Of a stretch of 64,000 bases of DNA, positions 28,701 to 40,700 are shown piece by piece. A program made the translations under genes and the position numbers. The notes beneath the pieces were generated by a model. The model was not told the DNA's origin and searched no databases. It worked only from the letters and a program-made list of their open reading frames with translations. The stretch's first letter is position 1. Every line of letters starts with the position of its first letter. The stretch is from Penelope pileata (taxonomy: Eukaryota; Chordata; Aves; Galliformes; Cracidae): assembly GCA_013396635.1 (NCBI GenBank), contig WBMW01005319.1, positions 105,645 to 169,644 of the forward strand. The letters are read 5' to 3'.

Positions 28701-31700
28701 AGTAAGAATATAATCAGCTCGGAATTCTGTAATGGGCAGCGGCACTTATGGTGGAGCTATCCCCAGTGCTGCCCGGCACCGCTGATAAAGAATACCTGCT
28801 GCACAGGGAGAGTCCTGGCTGCTGAGTCTATTTCTTCGTTTCATCACCTCCATCTGTAAAATGGGGCTGTATTTTAAGAAACTGTAGTTTACTATGCTGT
28901 ACCTATGTCTAAAGCTAGACTTGACTTCTCTGCTAACATTTCGTTGTCTTTGGCTTTTTGGTTAAAAAAATTATTGTAGATAAGTTGTTAATAAGTTACC
29001 AGGGTGGTGAGGTCCTGGCACAGGCTGCCCAGAGAGCTGTGGATGCCCCATCCCTGCAGCCAGGTTGGATGGGGCCCTGGGCAGTCTGATCTGGTAGATG
29101 GCAACCCTGCCCATGGCAGGGGGTTGGAATTGGATGGTCTTTAACATCCCAGCCAATCCACGCTATTCTGTGATTCCAGTATAGTGAAGATGGCCATATG
29201 AGTCATTTCTCAAGGTACCAAACTGTCATTGAATTCCAAGAGCAGGATGCTTACTTGACCTTTCTACCCTTGAAAATCGTCATCGGTTTTGATATTTTTG
29301 GGATTTTAAAATGGTTGCCATTTCACAACTTGCTTAGAGGTACTTAATTCTGACAAGGGTATTGTTTGTAATCAGTTTCTTAAAACAACTGTAGTACAAT
29401 GCAAGTTGACTTTGAATACTCTTTGCTGTCCGTTGACATAATTTCCCTTTCTTTCCTAGGCGTTGCTACTTAGTAGTCAGCACGAGTGCCTGTGCCTGTG
29501 TGTGTGTATGCTGTGCTGGCCATGCAGCTCTGCTGTGCTGTGTGCCTTCACAGATCCCAAGGAGTCCCAAGTGCTCCTTAAGAAGCAGCTATCAAATGCT
29601 CAGCTGAAAGCAGGCTATTTTGGAGGAATGTGCACTCCTAGTGTCGTTTGAGAGGAGGCTGTTTCTTCTTAAGTTTTGTTGTTGCTTTGTAGAGTTTTTT
29701 GTTGTTGTTGTTTTGTGTTTGTTTTATATTGGAGAGCTAGGTTTTATTTGTTACACCTGGAAAACTTGACATAGTGAACAACTGCAGAATAGAAGAGTTT
29801 GGGAGATAACTCCTTAAAGTAATCTGTAAATCTTGGGAGTGACAAATCAAGAACAGCATACTGAAGTCAAAGACTGAAGCTGTATCTGATGAGTATTAGC
29901 TTTTGCCTTTCTTTCTACATTCTGTGTTTTTGTTTGTACTAATTTAGTGCAAGTACATTTATGCTGACGGACAGTATGATAACTGAGAAATTAGAATTTG
30001 GGGGTAGGATTAAGTTCTTTGATGTGGAATAAGTTTCGTTTAGCTTCTTTCTGTCTTTCAGGATTTTTGTTTTTCATTGCCAGTAATTTTGGAACATCAA
30101 TAAAATGCTGTGTATATACTTCACGTCATCTAGAGAAACATAATTCTAATAAATGCAGTGCACCCTGGTAAATAGAGCAGTGGTCTGGGACACAAGAGGT
30201 TGAATTCCAGTCATGTCTATGTCCCACATTGACTGAGTAATCAGGGAAAGTCTTTTCCCTGGCATATGCCTTTGTTTCCCTATCTGATACCTGAGAGAGA
30301 AAGACAGTATTCAGTAGATGGTCATCTTTATGGCAAAAATGATGCAGTTTGCACACTGTCTTAAAATGTTAAATGGTAATTAAAATATATCCTCTTTATC
30401 AAATAAAGAGCTACTTTTATGTAGAGAAAAACAATGAAAAGATTTATGCCTTTAAAAATCTTTATACCGTTACATTTAATTTCTGTACCAGGTGTAGTTT
30501 TCTACAGATGCATTTATGTGTTTTTTTTTCAGGCCCTGCTTGACACTCAGAATCTTTTGAGAGCTCGGATTACAAATTTCACTTTCAACCTGGGATTTTC
30601 AGGGAAATTTTATCACACAGGTAAGAATGAAAAACTAAAATTGCTTTCATTTGGTGGTGTTCTTTGTAGTATGGTGTTCTTCCTTCCACATTGCTATGGG
30701 ACATAATTTGCACTATTTATCAATTTTTTTTTTCTCCTAAGGTTATTGTGCTGTATTAACCTTTTGTTTGAGCTGTAGTTTCTGTCAAAATAATCATGTA
30801 GGTAGAGTCTATAAATACCTCTTTGCATATCCATTTCTCTATGGAAAAAAAAAGATTGTGCCCATTCTTTGCATAATAGTCTGATGAGGAGAGCAGGGAT
30901 TTGAAAGTAGGAGAGCCAGGCTGTAGTTTCTAAGCCTGAGAATACTAATCCCGTTAGACAAGACTTAAGTTTTCTAAGTAAGAGGAACATTCCTTCTCCT
31001 CCTTCAAGCCAGGACATGTAGAAGTGCAGAGTCACAGGGCCAGGAGAACTTTAAAAAGGCAGTCCAAGTCTGGGATGACAGTTTTCTGTAGGGTTTGTAC
31101 GTCTGGCAGGTGTATCATTGGATAACAGTAAAATCAGTCCTCGGGGTGAACTAAAAACTTCTCTTAATATTTCTTCATACTTTCATTCAAAGGGTGGGAC
31201 AGGAAATTTCAGCTTAGACAATCACTGCAGAGCCTGTCCCAGGAAGTGGAGGGAGGGAAGCACGTAGAAGAGTAGGTGAAATGATTTTTTCTCTGCATCC
31301 ATTTCCTGAGTTCCATGGAGCCCATGAGAATGTAGGTGGTAATCTTAGGTGGACAGGAGCATCTCAAGATGAGGAATCTGAAATTTCTAGTGAAGTGTTG
31401 CTTGCAGTAGGTGTCTGTGGGGAACAGATTGAATTCCTCCTCACCTTTTATTAAAATTCAGTTCCTTTTGACCTGTTGTCATAGTAAATTGCACCAAACA
31501 AATGAAATTTTCTGTTGCCTTTTCTGAGTGATCTGTTGAGCTACCACAGTTCATCTGTTTGGATAGTTTAACCTCTATTGAAGAGATGCCATACAAATTT
31601 TATCCATTAAGATAATTTTATACTTAAACCACTGGAGCTATACGAAGAAGATAAGGCATAAGTAGAATGTGATATAGAAGAAGCAGGTGGTCTCTACTGA

Positions 31701-34700
31701 CAAATGGAAAGAAAAGCAGGACAACGTCAGAGCCTGGAAGAGAAGGACAAAGACAATACAAGCTCATGTCAAGTTGAAGGATATTAATATGAAAATAGAA
31801 AAAGTAATACAGCTGAAAATTGGAAACAAAAAGGATTTATTCAAAACCGAAGATCAATAGAACTTAAATATGCTTGATTGCTGTGCACGTTGCATAGAAA
31901 AGGGAGGTGCAATATTTCTTGTGCTTAGTTGTGCACCTTGGTCAGAATTACTTGCCAAGTTAAGAGAAGAGGCAGGGAAAGAATTCTGTTATTTAGAGCT
32001 GAAAAACTGAACAGAAGCATAGCTGGTGCTGCATGTTCCCTCCACAGGTTTCTTCTGGGCTCAGCAGAGATAAGCTAGACTCACTGAGGTCTGACCCCTG
32101 CCTCCCAGGTGTCACCTGCACAGTTCAGAGAGACTAGAGGTGCCTTGACTTCCTCACATTCAGTGCATCACTTTCTCCATCCAGTCCCACCCCTTCCTCC
32201 TCCCTTCTCTTGCCTAGAATGGCCCAGCAAAAATGGCCTTGGTTGCCAAGCCTGCCACCTGCCAGCGTCTCAGCAGGCAAAGGTACTTTCAGACCATTTG
32301 TTTTGCCTCAGTTGACAGTTCAGATGCTTTGGAGGGAACATGCCACGTGGGTTTCCTGGTTTTGGATGAGCAGGATTGGCAAAGCTATTGCATGTTTGCA
32401 GTACAGCCTGACCCAGTTACTGGCTGTAAGCTGGACGAGTTGAGCCTCTCTGTTACAGCCCATCTCTTGCTGAGGCTTTCTCCCTTTCCTGAAGAAAGGC
32501 TTTTTCTCCCTGACATGGCTATTTTACAGCCTTTATCCACTCCTGTCACTTCTTTGGTAGCAGGTGAACGTCACATAGGGCCGCGTGGGTTCATGTGGAG
32601 TCTTAAAATCTAATGATCCTACAGATGTTGATACATCATTACGTGTCTGCCAACATTTTTCCTTCACTGTTCTAGTTCCCTCTGAGGTAGAGAGAAACTG
32701 GCAACAGTGAAGGAATGTTGGGCAAGGTTTGTTGGAGGAAAGAGGAGAAAGCAAAAGGCTTAAAGGGTTAGTGAGAGCAAGGCCTTACTGACAGAGAAAA
32801 CGGGCTGAAAGACTGGTAAAAAAAGAGAATAGGGAAAAAAGAGAGTATGTGGTCAAAAAGGGAATACCAAGAGCAAAAGGATTTGTAAAGTTGTGTTGAT
32901 TCTTTGGAAGGAGTGGGAACAAGTGCCCAGAGAAGTTGTGGATGCCCCCTCCCTGGAAGTATTCAAGGCCAGGCTGGATGGGGCTTTGGGCAACCTGGTC
33001 TGGTGGGAGGTGTCCTTGCCCATGGCAGGGGGGTTGGAACAAGATGATCTCTAAGGTCCCTTCCAACCTGAACCATTCTATAATTCTATGATTCTAAGTG
33101 GACAAGCAGCAAATAGGCACACTGTAAAGACTATTAAGCTATAGTTTTTCAAAGTTTGGCTCATACAGTCTTTATAAGGCAGCCCACTAAGGGTTTATTT
33201 AAATTTGGCAGTCTTTGACAGGACTAGCCTGTCACTAAAAGTGCAGTGGGGCTAGGATAAATACCTGGGCTTGGGGGCTCGGAGCAGCTGTCCTGATCTG
33301 TCAGCTCATTGGTGCTTCCATCCCTGACTTCCATCCCTCATCTCTGCTAGTAAACTGCACAGAGCTGAAGGGCAGGTGTGTTGCTGAAAGCGATGGTCCT
33401 TGCTGTGGAGTTACGGGAACGGGCTCTGGAGCATTCTTGGTCCAGGCCAGCCCCCATGCTCCTGGGTGCGCCCAAGGAGCATGGGCAAGGGGCCATTCCC
33501 AGCAGGTGGCTGGGATGCACCTGCTTCTCTTGCTGACTGGAATTCATGAGCATCAAATTGGCCAGCTGGCTCAGGGTCAGGCCTGTCACTGTCATATTTA
33601 CTGGCATAGCTGTAGCATGAGAGGTCTACGAGGATGGCACAGCTACACACTGCTGCCCAAGTGATTCCTATTAATCAGCACAGTGATTAGAAATTGCTGC
33701 AGGGTCTGTTCCAAGGCACCACATCATTAGGAACACGCAAGGAGAGCACCTAAAAAAACAGGTCTGGAGGCTGAGAAATAACTCGATGAGCTCCAGCCAC
33801 CTTTCAGATACGTTTGAAGATGCAGATTTCTCGGAACCCCGGAATAGGTTGTAACCAGAATGGTGAGAATTAGCAGGGAAGAGAAAGCAATTGTTATGCA
33901 TCATGTTGTGAAAAGGCTGCTGGAAAAAATACATCCACATACCATAGGTAACAAAAGGAAAAGGAGTTTGATTTGAGAATGGATTTGATTTGGATGAGGA
34001 ATACCAAAAAAGTATTGCAATATTTGCACTTATCCTTCATGCTAAACAGTCTTGTATGCAATTTCTCAGCTTCTGTCCCTTAGCTAGTGTTATTGATACA
34101 GCGCATGAATGTGAGGACCGTGCTGTACCTTGTGTTAAAGATGCTGTGAAAATGGGACTCCCAGTCTTTTACCTGGCTATGGTGAAAGGAATATATACTT
34201 GGAATCATGTAAAATCCTTAGAACTTTGAATAGTCAAATTTTATTTTGCTAATTTCCATCTTATATTTTCAAACACTTGTAAGAGTATAATAGAAGTAAA
34301 GGCTGTGCTTCAAGGATATATATATATATTTTGCAGGCACTGAGGAGGAGGATGAAGGTGACGACCTGCTGTTGAGATCTGTGGATGAGTTTTGGTGGTT
34401 TCCCCATATGTGGAGTCACATGCAGCCTCATCTCTTCCACAATGAGTCGTCACTGGTGGAGCAGATGATCCTCAACAAAAAATTTGCCTTAGTGAGTAAT
34501 ATTTTTGCTTTTTACATTGAATTTTGGTATTCAGAAACCATGATTTCTGTTTTTAGGAGAATCAGTACTTGCAGAATTTGCTTTAATTCCAGTGAATGAA
34601 AAAAAAACTGATAAAGTGATTTTTGTGCTGCTATGCAAGTTCTGTGTCACTGCAGTTTGAATTTGCTACTCAATTAAAAGTATTTAGTTGGTATTCCGTT

Positions 34701-37700
34701 CTAAACAAAGTTTTGTCCAAATAACCTATTGTTTCGATTAGAGGGGAAAAAAAAGTTTTCTGATTAGAATAAATACTCCATCAAGACATGTCAAATGACT
34801 TGATGAAAACGCTGCATGTTGGGATTAATGAGGTGTGCCATATTTTCAAAGATGTTTTTATGCACTCATGCCTGATAACATCTCGTATATTCCCTTTAGA
34901 TCAACTTGATCAAAACTTGCTTTGAAAGCTATTGCATTTACTAATTATTTATACACAGCAAAGCCCTGGAAAAAAAATACTTCACTGAGAATCGGAGAAA
35001 TGATAAAAACAGATCTTTAGGCCTGAGGATACTAAAAGAATCAGACTTATCTTTCCTCTACAGTTAATTGAATATAACAAAACCCAGTCATAACTTTCAT
35101 ACATAGTACAGAATGTTGTTTGTCTTGAGAAATGAATGTTGTTAATTTTTAATTATATTTGTTTGTACATATATCTTATTATATAAGATTATATAAGATC
35201 AGTTTTGTTATTTAAAACTATTCTGGAGACTAAAATACTTCTACCATGCATGAGAAAACTAAATGAAGTGATAGAAGAGGAAGCAAAAACCTAATTCCTT
35301 AAAACATGCCAAGGTGGGACTTTATTTAGGAGATGAAAATTAGAGAATATGTAAAATGAAGGGCAGTTACCAAAACTGGCAATCCCTGAATGATTGTTTC
35401 TGAATGCTGGGTGGGTGTACTACCAGCTGTTCTGGATCTTTGACGTTACCATGCAGAGAGTGACCAGCTATTTAAGGATCTTATTGGAGAAACGTGTTCA
35501 CAAGCAGACCTATTAAATAGTACATAATAGTCCATGAGTATTCTCTGGAGAAAAAAAAGATAAATGAGGAGCATGTTGAAAAATTTGTCAAAAGAAAACA
35601 AAAAACCTAGATTATATATCAAGTGTCAAAGGTTTTGATGAAGACACTCTTTTTTCACCCTCATGTCTAACTGTGGGGAATGATGAGGAAACTTTCTCTT
35701 TACTGCTCTAGCCAGCTATCCTGCCATGATATGTTGGAGATCGTCTTGAATCACCCACGACGATTCCTGGCCACTCTCAGCTGTGAATATCCCACTGCTG
35801 CTGTCCTCTGTTACCATAGTTGCCCTCCAAGTGTACATTAAGGGTTAGGTTACATTGAGATTTAAGGATAGTGAAAACTAAGATTTGTTTCAGACCTGTG
35901 AAATTTAGTGTCTTGCAAAGCCTTCAGCAATCAGTCGACTGTGCTACAAAAGAAAATACAGTGATTTTTATACAGATATCTCTGCTAAATTGAGATGAGG
36001 TGCCCTCCAGTTCTGCTGTTCAAACATTAAAAAGCTTACAGATTGAAAAATATTGCATTTTCTAATAGGCATGGAGATTCTTTTTCATTTAAAAAATTAA
36101 ATGTCACAACCTCTATCTCAGAAGCCAGTTTTTCTACCTTTCTACCAGAGGTAGGAGGGCAGAGGAGGCTTAACAGACTGTTCATAGATGTTGTCTCTAT
36201 CTCACAGTTAGCCTAATGACACAAGCTTTTCTGTAAGCAATGTTTTGTAGCAATGCCTAGCCAGGCAGAGTGGTAGAAAGAGGGCCGGAGACTCTTGTGT
36301 CTCTGATGTCCCTGAGTGATTAAAAAAAAAAAAAAGCTACTGTGGGGTGGCTAACAAATGGCAAGAGCTGGAGAAGTGTCCACACAGCTATGGCCTTGCT
36401 CTGTCCATGTGCTACCTACCCAAGTGCATAGAGCATCAACCACCCCACCACGTCCTGACCAATGCGCTGTAAGAGAAGCAGGACAGAATACTTAAAATTT
36501 GGAAGCATCCCAGTATGACATCAGATGCTTTAGCAATGGAGCTATGTAAACAACTCACAGATGTCTGGAAGAAAAAAGCAGAGCGTGGTACAAAGCCTGT
36601 GCTCCAGATCTGCAGCTATAAATCCTCTTCAGCTGTTCTCAGTGGTCTCTTAGGCTGGTAAAACTTTAATGGAAACGTTACTGTTTAGGTGTGTGTTTTG
36701 CATTGATAATAGGATTTGAGGGCTAATAGCAGTGGGGGAGGCTGTTGAACTGCTTGAATGTAAAGACAGTAAGAACTGTTATATCAGAATACCTTCAAAA
36801 ACACAACTTGTTTGTTGAAACACTTCTGTTTTTCCAATGGCCTGATTTTGCTTCGCCCTGCTCAAAACATAGTGGTTGCTTTTTAGTTGGTAGGTAATTA
36901 CTTTGTTCCTTGGAAGGTGATGGATTTGAAATACCACTATGCTGATGGTTATATGGCAGTGAGTACAGGAGGAAGGTACAGACGTAGAATATCAAGCAAT
37001 TAAAACTGCTGTTTGAAAACTTTGCTTTAAGAAATGTGTGTGCTTTCTTTCTACCAAAGATTTTACCAAGTCTGCTGTAAATTGTAGTTGTACATGCGCA
37101 GCTCGGTTTTACTGTTAGATTGAAGGAAAACATTTCAGTGAAAGTTAGGACTATTAAAATTTAAACACTGTTTTTTCTTAAATTTCTTTTTTCTGTGATT
37201 CTGTGTGCTATTGAAAGGTCCACTGGAAATTGAATTAATTCTTATAGTTCTAGTGTGATGCAAAAGGACCTAAGACATCCCCTGTGATTAGTCTACATGG
37301 CACAGCCATTGAAGTATATTACTAGAACGAGTCATAGTCAACTGACTTAGGTAACTTCATCAATTTCTATTTTCTTCCCTACTTTCAATACTCCTAATAC
37401 TCATAGATACCTTATATTAACGTTTTTCATGTCTGAAGCTATGTATAGGAGCATGCTAGTCATTGTTTCATTTGCTTAAAGCATTTAGGTTAATAACAGA
37501 GATCAGTATTCTTCTTTTTTGACGCTGAAAATGTTGATGCCTCCTATTATCAAACTGAATGTGCATAGTGAAATGCTCAGCTTGGGAATTACTGACTGAA
37601 ATTAATGAGATGCTAATACATCGCAGATTATAGGCTCATAATTAGAATAAAAGATTTTGGCTACATATTCATTGCTGCATATTGTAAAACAAGAAAAAAA

Positions 37701-40700
37701 CCTCAAAATTCAGACATTTGTTTAGAGCAGAGTGAGGAGGATTAAGTGGGACATGAGAGAATACAATTTCTTACACATTCTTAATAATCTTACATGTAAA
37801 CAATATTCTTTCTGATGTTTATGCATGCTTTAGTGAAGTAGAAAAGATTAAGATAAAAGGAAGAGGAATAGAAATATCTATGACAGAAATAAATAGTGTA
37901 AAGCTGTGTAACAGATCGTGGGTCCATTCTTTATCTCCCCAAGCACTGAAGCCAATAGGCCAGATCTTACTGGTTCCTACCATGGCACGTTATGTGTGCT
38001 GCACCCCAGCTGCAGAGCCACAGGCAATGGGCTCCATGGGTGTGGTATCATCAGTGAAGATCTTGATCTTATCAAGGAGCACCGAAACCTCACCAGAATT
38101 CCAAAAGCTATACCAAATCAGGGTGATAAAATCCTATGACCCTTTTTATGTTCCTGGTTTGCCATAAATGGCCATGGGGATATGATGATTGCAGGAATAT
38201 TTTAAATTTTAAAAAATCAGGATTTTCCAATGAGATTAAGCCGTATCTGTCTGTTAAACACACCATTATACTGTGAGAAAGCAATAGCCTTCTTCCCATG
38301 AAGATTTCACATCTTTTAAGTCTTATTTCTCTGTTCTTCTGGAGCAGAAAGAAACACTGCTTTTTTGAATTAGCTTTGTTTTGAGCTGCTAGTAAAGTTG
38401 TATCTTAGATACATCTAATCTTGCCTACTTAGCACAAATAGTAAACTTTAAGAATGCATAGGTGCATCTTCATTTGTGCATGAACATACACCCAAATATG
38501 GGTAAAATAACACACTTTTCGCCCTCTTTACGCCTGATAGTATTTGTGGCTCAAGGAGGATTTACCCCTTTAGTAAGGAAGAGGCAGCAGCTAAGTTTAG
38601 GTTGAGGAACTTCTAAGGAAGAAGATATCTGCAATGAAAGCAAAATTCAAGAGATTCACTGTTCTGGAAAGCAAAGCACACTGTCTCACAAACAAAGCAA
38701 TGAGATTGCTTTGGATAGATTCTTAGCAATACCGGGTAAAGTATTTGAGGGTTTAACAGTCATAAACAAAAGTAACATTTTACAGAAGATTACAGTTTAC
38801 ACTGCCTACCCTCCCACGTAAAAGCAGACTGGTCCTGTGATTCGTCAGCAATTGGGATGCTAAAGAATGCGTTAGCCAGATCCAGGATACGATGGTAGGT
38901 CTCGAGCTCCCTGCTCAGTGTGTCCAGGAGGGTGGCAATATTGGGTACTGCAGCGTGGATTGGTGGAGTTACTTGGTTCTCTATAGTCCACCATCATATA
39001 CCACGTTCCATCTGGTTTCTGGACCAGCCATGTACTAGAGTTATACGGGCTATGTGTTGGCTGTATAATTAATTCCTACCTTTTCCAATTCCTGTATTGT
39101 TTCTGTAAGTTCAGCTTGTCCCCCTGGAAGTTCGTACTGTTTCATATTAGTGATCTGGTGCAGCTGGGGTAATCAAATGGGCTCATGCTTTGCATACCCC
39201 CATAAAATAGATTGTACTGCCTGGACACAAATAGTTCTAATTCGTAATCGGAACTCTCCAGTATTAGTTTGGAGAGTCAGCCCCCATAGTATATCTATGC
39301 CCAATATATATTCCTGAACTGGGGCTTTCAAAACCTTATACTCCTGGGAGGGTAGACACCCAACACCTAATTCTAACCAAGTTTGAGTTACTGGAATCAC
39401 TTGGCTTCCAAACCCCCCTGTAACAGTACGCGTGCCCAAAACTGTGACAGATGGCCGTAAATTACAGACATTTCGGCTCCGGTGTCCACCAGAGCCATGA
39501 CCCACTGTACATTTTTTCAGGACCGGTAAATTGTGAGTTCTACATAAGGCCTCCAGTCCCCCATGGAGGCCCTAATCCGAGGAGGACCTGGGCCCTCGTT
39601 TCATTCCATCAGTGTCTCTAAGCACAGACCTTGTTCTGAGGAAGTTCCAGCAGTGGCCACTTGGGCTGCCTGGGGAGCCTGCCTTCGCATTGTAGGCTCT
39701 AAGACATCTTTTAAATTCCAGGCCAAGGTGGGGACTCGTGCTATCCTTCTTAGGCCCTCCCTCCTTGTTGGGGTGAGCTTAAAATGTCATTTGGCATTTA
39801 GTTGCTGCCATAAATTTAATAATACATGATTTGGTTGTCAGTTTTTTTAGGGTTGAACCCCTGCTTTTATTAAATCATTCCACATCTGCTGGCGAGATGC
39901 TCTCACCGGCCCTGATTGCAGAGCCCTTCACACTGGTCTGCGAGGTCGAGCCTCTATGGTTTCTATTACAGGGCACGCATTTCACCTGAATCTTAGGCAT
40001 TTCATCTCTCCTGGATTGGCTATTCTTTGTGCCACTTGTTGGATGGTTGCATCTCCAGTCACCAAGGGGCTCAAAATAGCTACAAGGGTTCCATATCGAT
40101 GTGCAGCAGCTTGCTGCAAGATTAGATCTCTCATCCCAGCTGTGAATTGGGCTAGGTCAGGTATCTCAGAGTCCTCCTCATAAATAGCCCCCTTCATTTC
40201 TAATTCTCTTATATAATGTTTGTAGGTCTTAGTTAGTGTCAGGCACCTAAACACAGCACTGTTCCTTTCTATTATGTGGCTGGCAACACAGTAGATCCAA
40301 TAGATGCAATTTAGAAAATGTCTTCTTCTGTGTAAAGTACTTGGGTATTTGAATTAGTGTGTCTGTTTGTACCTGGTTAAGGCAACAGCGATTTGTTAAG
40401 CGTTTAGCGTTCACGATGTGTTATATTTATTGCTGCAGGGTGGTCTTCCATTCAATAAATTGCTTACACGTCACTTTTGGGTAGGTGAAAAAAAGCTCAA
40501 GTGTGAGAGTACTGTTGTCAGTGGACAGAATGGATGTCCTTATGCTAAGAGATCTGAACCTGCAGCCAGAGAAGGCTGTCTGGTACTATTGCTCCTGTGC
40601 AAACTCTCAAAGTTACCTTTCAGAAAATGGAATTACTAGCTCTGGGCCCCAGTATTCCTGTTGGCTGTTCTCCTGGGGTACATGCTCATGGTTTATGTAC

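Larger units (their letters stand above)
4732..30532 (+). other. NDST3: NDST3 intron after coding exon 1 (25.8 kb)
   Basis: GT at 4732 and AG at 30531-30532. It holds two ERVL-type LTR copies (6045-6575, 9601-10125), CR1 pieces (7848-7945, 10961-11100, 12361-12995, 24365-24593, 29000-29177), a solo LTR (28137-28843), two single-N joins (12512, 14622) and GC-rich patches near 20.5 and 27.5-27.9 kb. No further coding exon of the family is missing here: residues 327 and 328 join directly. The rest (about 15-24 kb in particular) shows nothing I recognise. Confidence 0.9.
30621..34336 (+). other. NDST3: NDST3 intron after coding exon 2 (3.7 kb)
   Basis: Contains a CR1 end (32907-33096), a 33-base perfect-arm hairpin (33453-33485) and a TA run against the next acceptor (34315-34330). 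I see nothing else nameable. Confidence 0.9.

Noticed and set aside
39563..39829. Plus-strand open frame across the ERVL remnant
   Set aside because: It is the antisense of retroviral gag-pro sequence.
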